Source: Altererythrobacter epoxidivorans
GTDB lineage: Bacteria > Pseudomonadota > Alphaproteobacteria > Sphingomonadales > Sphingomonadaceae
Assembly (NCBI RefSeq): GCF_001281485.1
Contig: NZ_CP012669.1
Span: 1,488,001 to 1,552,000, forward strand
Direction of reading: 5' to 3'
Length of the DNA: 64,000 nucleotides
The position numbers were made by a program, and so were the translations under genes. The notes beneath the pieces were generated by a model. The model was not told where the DNA came from. It saw only the letters and a list, made by a program, of their open reading frames with translations, and ran no database searches. Shown here piece after piece: positions 63,534-64,000 of the stretch (position 1 is its first letter; each line of letters starts with the position of its first letter).

Positions 63534-64000
63534 ATGACGGAAACTCCGCCGATCACCGTCGCGGCCCTGTATCACTTCACGCCGTTTGCAGACCCGGCCG
63601 CGATCCGTGGCCCGCTGCTCTCCTTGTGCGAAGAAGTCGGTACGCGCGGCACCCTGCTGCTCGCCCGTGAAGGCATCAACGGCACCATCGCAGGCAGCGA
63701 GAATGCCATTGCCCAGGTGCTCGGCCATATCCGCGCGCTTCCGGGATGCGCTGATCTCGAGGTCAAATTCTCTTACGCCGACCAGATGCCCTTCAACCGC
63801 ATGAAGGTGCGGCTGAAGAAGGAAATCGTGACCATGGGCGAACCGGACATCGATCCGACGCTTTCGGTCGGTCACTACGTCGATGTGCAGGACTGGAATG
63901 CGTTGATCTCCGATCCGGACACGATCGTGATCGACACACGCAACGATTACGAGGTTGCGATCGGTACCTTTCAGGGCGCGGTCGATCCGGAAACCGCCAG
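63534..64000 (+). CDS. trhO: tRNA uridine 5-hydroxylase TrhO (rhodanese family), 3' end cut
   Basis: About 155 codons are visible before the window ends. The N-terminal acylphosphatase-like domain ([36 protein letters not shown]) and the start of the rhodanese domain ([19 protein letters not shown]) match TrhO (YceA), which makes 5-hydroxyuridine at tRNA position 34. The active-site Cys is beyond the edge. It begins 4 bases after ilvE and is probably cotranscribed. Confidence 0.93.
   Translation, partial: MTETPPITVAALYHFTPFADPAAIRGPLLSLCEEVGTRGTLLLAREGINGTIAGSENAIAQVLGHIRALPGCADLEVKFSYADQMPFNRMKVRLKKEIVTMGEPDIDPTLSVGHYVDVQDWNALISDPDTIVIDTRNDYEVAIGTFQGAVDPETA

Overview
The window is a contiguous piece of chromosome from an alphaproteobacterium, most likely order Sphingomonadales, family Erythrobacteraceae. 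That placement rests on protein character (r-protein, secretion and Tad pilus proteins of sphingomonad type), high GC with GC-rich third positions, and GANTC-rich intergenic DNA. I could not run a database search, so genus is not claimed. No rRNA, tRNA, insertion sequence or CRISPR array was found.

Region 1 (1-14270, all minus strand) is the translation superoperon: rpsL-rpsG-fusA-tuf, then rpsJ-rplC-rplD-rplW-rplB-rpsS-rplV-rpsC-rplP-rpmC-rpsQ-rplN-rplX-rplE-rpsN-rpsH-rplF-rplR-rpsE (cut by the window edge). Two sigma70-like promoters with 17-bp spacers are visible, one before rpsL and one before rpsJ. S5 has an RG-rich N-terminal extension and L3 has an acidic C-terminal tail.

Region 2 (14286-17264) holds a small exported protein, a divergent membrane-anchored DNA-binding regulator with a palindromic operator-like site between them, and a GNAT acetyltransferase.

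Region 3 (17513-36469) is a surface-adhesion system: a LapG-type periplasmic cysteine protease (plus strand) facing a minus-strand operon that encodes a ~3,744-residue repeat adhesin, an OmpA-like protein, a TolC-like channel, a LapB-type ABC exporter, a SleB-type cell-wall hydrolase and an HlyD-type adaptor. The hydrolase sits inside the type I secretion genes with 4-nt overlaps on both sides.

Region 4 (36470-49997) starts with a 1-kb intergenic region carrying 11 GANTC (CcrM) sites, then a complete Tad/Flp pilus locus on the plus strand: flp, cpaB, cpaC, a small lipoprotein, tadG-like, two tadE-like, cpaE, cpaF, tadB, tadC, tadD-like, the prepilin peptidase, and an unknown protein. Adhesin and pilus genes are divergent from this shared region, suggesting coordinated, perhaps cell-cycle-linked, attachment.

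Region 5 (50007-64000) is mostly housekeeping: a LysR regulator, apaG, a DsbA-like isomerase, a second (orphan) TadG/TadE/TadE cluster, metZ, a PMT-type mannosyltransferase convergent with a polyprenyl-phosphate glycosyltransferase-GtrA fusion, leuB, recO, a UbiK-like protein, tspO, tlyA, a lipoprotein, ilvE and trhO. Between the lipoprotein and ilvE lies an 18-codon open frame with a 15-nt perfect complement to the 16S rRNA 3' end, followed by a strong terminator. This is the most unexplained element in the window.
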